Below, in pieces: positions 37,961 to 40,160 of a stretch of 40,160 bases of DNA (position 1 is its first letter; each line of letters opens with the position of its first letter). The stretch is taken from the NCBI GenBank assembly GCA_013289335.1, contig JABDAD010000005.1, positions 1 to 40,160 on the forward strand. Reading direction: 5' to 3'. Under the pieces are notes generated by a model, which had not been told where the DNA came from, made no database searches, and saw only the letters and a list, made by a program, of their open reading frames with translations. Source of the stretch: Alphaproteobacteria bacterium (lineage in GTDB: Bacteria; Pseudomonadota; Alphaproteobacteria; Rickettsiales; Rickettsiaceae). The position numbers and the translations under genes are program-made.

Positions 37961-38631
37961 CAATTCTTCTCACAAGAACATCAGAAGGAAATAAAGAACT
38001 TATCCAAAATTTAAGTAACAAAAATTATCAATTTATTGAATTTCCCTTGATTATTTTTGAACATTTAAATGAAGAACTTGATGAATTAAAAAAGACTATA
38101 CATCAGTACACACTGATTATAACAAGTAAATATTCAGCTATTTTGGCTGCAAAATATTACGCAGGTCTAAATTTAAAAGCCTATGTTGTTGGAGAAAGAA
38201 GTGCAAATATTCTTAAGGAAAATGGATTTAATATATTGGTTTCATCGAACAATATAAATGAATTATTAAAATCAGTTTCAAAAACTGAAAATTTGTTATA
38301 TTTACGAGGAAATTATATAACACAGGAACTTAATTTTGAGCAAAAAGAGATTATAATATACAATAGCCGCTATGCAGAGAAATTTTCTGATAATGTTGTT
38401 GATAAAGTAACAAATAAGGAAATTCGGATTATCACACTATTTTCAGGAAATTCAGCAAGAGCTTTACAAAATTGTATAGAATTTCATAAATTAGAAAATT
38501 ATATGAAAAACATAGATTTATACTGTTTTAGTAAAAACATAGGCGAGATATTTTATCATGGAAATTTTTGCAAAATAAAACACCCTATCTCACCAAATAT
38601 GAAAGAATTTTTACAATTGTTTGAGCTTTAA
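37957..38631 (+). CDS. hemD: Uroporphyrinogen-III synthase
   Basis: A 224-residue HemD, which closes and inverts ring D of hydroxymethylbilane in haem synthesis. Sequence conservation in this family is low; the identification rests on the opening ILLTRTSEGNKELIQNL, the early FPLI segment near 30, the ITSKYSA block near 52 and VVGERSANILKENGF near 76, LLYLRGNYI near 108, and TLFSGNSARAL near 165, in the typical order and length. Its start overlaps der; its stop overlaps the stop of the convergent unknown gene (38628-38631). Confidence 0.85.
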   Translation: MTILLTRTSEGNKELIQNLSNKNYQFIEFPLIIFEHLNEELDELKKTIHQYTLIITSKYSAILAAKYYAGLNLKAYVVGERSANILKENGFNILVSSNNINELLKSVSKTENLLYLRGNYITQELNFEQKEIIIYNSRYAEKFSDNVVDKVTNKEIRIITLFSGNSARALQNCIEFHKLENYMKNIDLYCFSKNIGEIFYHGNFCKIKHPISPNMKEFLQLFEL

Positions 38632-39293
38632 TCCCTAGTACTACCCCGGCTTGCTGAACTAGAAGTACTGCGTGAACGTACTGACGAATCTAATGGCGGC
38701 GCATCAGATGCTACTTCGCTAATTCTACCACGAACTCTTGCAATACTGTCAGATTCTCCAGCTTCTCTAGCAACTGTTTTGGTTTTTATTATTTTCTTTG
38801 CTTTTTCAAGTTGCTGCTTTATAAATGCATTTGTTATTCTAATACCATCTTCTTGTGGCGATCTAACATCTCTCTCAATACCATCGGCCATTTGTGTTAT
38901 GTGCTCTCTGATAATTTTTCCTGTAAGTCTATCTATCTTTTCTTTGTCTTCTGCACTAATTTTCCCCTTAGATACTGCAGCAGCAGTGAAATCTTGTGTA
39001 TATTCCTTAATTTTTTCCATATCCTCGTTAGTACATATTTTTTTTTGTATAATTTCTGATAAGAAAATTGGCAATCTATTCATCTCCTCTTTCCTAATAG
39101 CCAAATAGCGTCTATCAGCACCTGATTTTTTCCCTCCTAAAAAACTACTCAAGCTCTTAACTAAGGGTTCAGGTATACTACTTTTTGCCTCTGGCACTCC
39201 TCTGGCAATCATTTTAGCTTTTCCTTCCAGAAGATTTCTTTCCATTATTTTTTTTTCTTTAGCGGGATCATAGCCCCTAGTCACTTTAGACAT
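38628..39293 (-). CDS. Basic protein with Arg/Ser-rich tail, unknown function
   Basis: A 221-residue soluble protein without recognised domain. I prefer ATG 39293 because GGAG lies seven bases upstream; the ATG at 39305 would add four residues and sits right on a TATAAT. It is mainly helical and strongly charged (AKEKKIMERNLLEGKAKM, EDKEKIDRLTGKIIREH, KQQLEKAKKIIKTKT), followed by a disordered tail rich in Arg and Ser (SVRSRSTSSSASRGSTRD). Positively charged, unstructured C-termini are typical of type IV secretion substrates in Rickettsiales, so an effector role is conceivable but unproven. Tail-to-tail with hemD, sharing four bases; back-to-back with tlc. Confidence 0.65.
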   Translation of the reverse strand: MSKVTRGYDPAKEKKIMERNLLEGKAKMIARGVPEAKSSIPEPLVKSLSSFLGGKKSGADRRYLAIRKEEMNRLPIFLSEIIQKKICTNEDMEKIKEYTQDFTAAAVSKGKISAEDKEKIDRLTGKIIREHITQMADGIERDVRSPQEDGIRITNAFIKQQLEKAKKIIKTKTVAREAGESDSIARVRGRISEVASDAPPLDSSVRSRSTSSSASRGSTRD

Positions 39294-39411
39294 ATTTTGC
39301 TCCATATTATATGATCAAAATTGTATATTATCTTACTACAAATTAAAAATTTAGTGATTTATAAGCAAATTTTTAATTTAGTTCTTGTTCCGTGATATAA
39401 AAACATAAAGA

Positions 39412-39440
39412 TTGACAAAATCATGAATAAAAGCTAGAAC
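39412..39440 (+). promoter_or_regulatory. Candidate promoter of tlc
   Basis: TTGACA (39412-39417), 17-base spacer, TAGAAC (39435-39440), with a short leader of about ten bases. An alternative is the extended -10 TGATATAAA (39393-39401), which would give a leader of about 50 bases. Confidence 0.45.
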
Positions 39441-39456
39441 TTCATTTTAAGAAATA

Positions 39457-40160
39457 ATGTGGCAAAACCAGGTGTTTTCAGGTTTTTCAGATCATTTTAA
39501 AAAATACTTGTGGCCAATTGAAAAAAAAGAGCTTAGCTTTTTCATACCTATGACTGCGATTATGATGTGCGCTCTCTATAATTTTGCCGCACTTAGATCC
39601 ATCAAAGATAGTCTTGTAGTCTCAAATATTGGCGCTGAAAGTATTAGTTTTCTAAAATTATGGTTAACTTTACCTGCTGCAATAATTTTCACTCTAATAT
39701 ATCTAAAGCTCAGCAACAAATTTAGCTTAAATATTGTATTCTATATAATTACATCATGTTTTCTTGGATTTTTTACTTTTTTCTGTTTATGGCTTTATCC
39801 GAACAGGGATGCTTTACATTATAGTGGAGAAACTGTAGATAATCTAACTATATTATATCCGCATTTAAAATGGTTCATAAGGATTGCTTCAAATTGGACC
39901 TATGCTCTCATGTATATATTTTCAGAACTTTGGAGCGTTGTTATAATAAATCTTATGTTTTGGCAATTTGCTAACCATTTGGTTAACACTAACGATGCAA
40001 AAAGATTTTACCCATTATTTGGTTTGATAGGAAATATTGGTCTTGTAATTGCTGGAAATGTTTTGGTGTTTTTTTCGGATATTTCTTTAGTTAATGAATC
40101 CATTATTCGATTAGCATCACATGCCAATGCTCAAAATTCAGACATTAGTCTTAAACTTTC
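39457..40160 (+). CDS. tlc: Tlc-type ATP/ADP translocase, N-terminal part (cut by window edge)
   Basis: The first 234 codons of a nucleotide transporter of the Tlc family, the carrier by which Rickettsiales and Chlamydiae exchange ADP for host ATP or import other nucleotides. The segment carries the family hallmarks: FFIPMTAIMMCALYNFAALRSIKDSLVV (helix 1 with the RSIKDSL motif), GAESISFLKLW, LHYSGE, and ELWSVVIINLMFWQFANH...AKRFYPLFGLIGNIG near 170-215. About five membrane helices are visible so far. It is open to the window edge. Paralogues differ in substrate (ATP/ADP, or NTP uptake), so the exact exchange is uncertain. Confidence 0.95.
   Translation, partial: MWQNQVFSGFSDHFKKYLWPIEKKELSFFIPMTAIMMCALYNFAALRSIKDSLVVSNIGAESISFLKLWLTLPAAIIFTLIYLKLSNKFSLNIVFYIITSCFLGFFTFFCLWLYPNRDALHYSGETVDNLTILYPHLKWFIRIASNWTYALMYIFSELWSVVIINLMFWQFANHLVNTNDAKRFYPLFGLIGNIGLVIAGNVLVFFSDISLVNESIIRLASHANAQNSDISLKL

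Overview
The window comes from an AT-rich (roughly 30% G+C by eye), reduced alphaproteobacterial genome of the Rickettsiales type. The case for this is a Tlc-type ATP/ADP translocase that runs off the right edge, a class I lysyl-tRNA synthetase, an alphaproteobacterial AddA/AddB pair, HslV with the Rickettsia-like N-terminus and HGTT processing site, Coq7, and a decayed accessory fraction (gene remnants, short dispersed inverted repeats) among housekeeping genes. I cannot name genus or species.

Layout. 1-3460 (minus): the N-terminal end of addA, apparently frameshifted; a small and a larger hydrophilic unknown protein joined at a homopolymer; sixA; lysK. 3546-6315 (plus): dsbB, coq7, tRNA-Phe(GAA), and a membrane-anchored M23 peptidase. 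6475-15899 (minus): a Ser/Thr-Pro-rich unknown protein with a very strong ribosome binding site, gyrA (compositionally odd, Gly at the quinolone-critical position), a Fic-domain relic on the plus strand in the 540-base gap, tatB, ettA and gyrB. 15912-16853: overlapping divergent gyrB/HAD promoters and a HAD phosphatase. 16919-17453: a fragment of a DUF4143-type ATPase and a small membrane protein. 17876-25574 (minus): a glycosyltransferase, the rpsF-rpsR-rplI operon, ruvAB, addB and a YqaA-like membrane protein. 25673-29343 (plus): an MFS transporter, an unknown small protein and a secreted DUF3857/transglutaminase protein. 29530-34888 (minus): an LTA-synthase-like sulfatase, comM, hslU and hslV. 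35032-38631 (plus): a HIT protein, asd, der and hemD. 38628-40160: an Arg/Ser-rich unknown protein (minus) and tlc (plus).

Functionally the core genes cover DNA topology and repair (gyrAB, ruvAB, addA/addB, comM), translation (lysK, tRNA-Phe, S6, S18, L9, EttA, Der), protein quality control and export (HslUV, DsbB, TatB), envelope work (M23 peptidase, sulfatase, glycosyltransferase, transglutaminase-like protein), cofactor and amino-acid steps (Coq7, HemD, Asd) and nucleotide uptake from the host (Tlc). Several promoters fit the sigma70 consensus well (rpsF, gyrB/HAD, MFS, DUF3857 gene, tlc).

The less ordinary signals are a family of 100-180 bp elements with TATAGTcAATTA-type terminal inverted repeats confined to intergenic ends, the G/T-ending codon bias of gyrA, Gly in place of Ser83 in GyrA, a Fic relic, a palindrome overlapping the promoter of the transglutaminase gene, and four unknown hydrophilic or single-pass proteins that could act at the host interface. 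No CRISPR array, complete insertion sequence or recognisable new defence system was seen.
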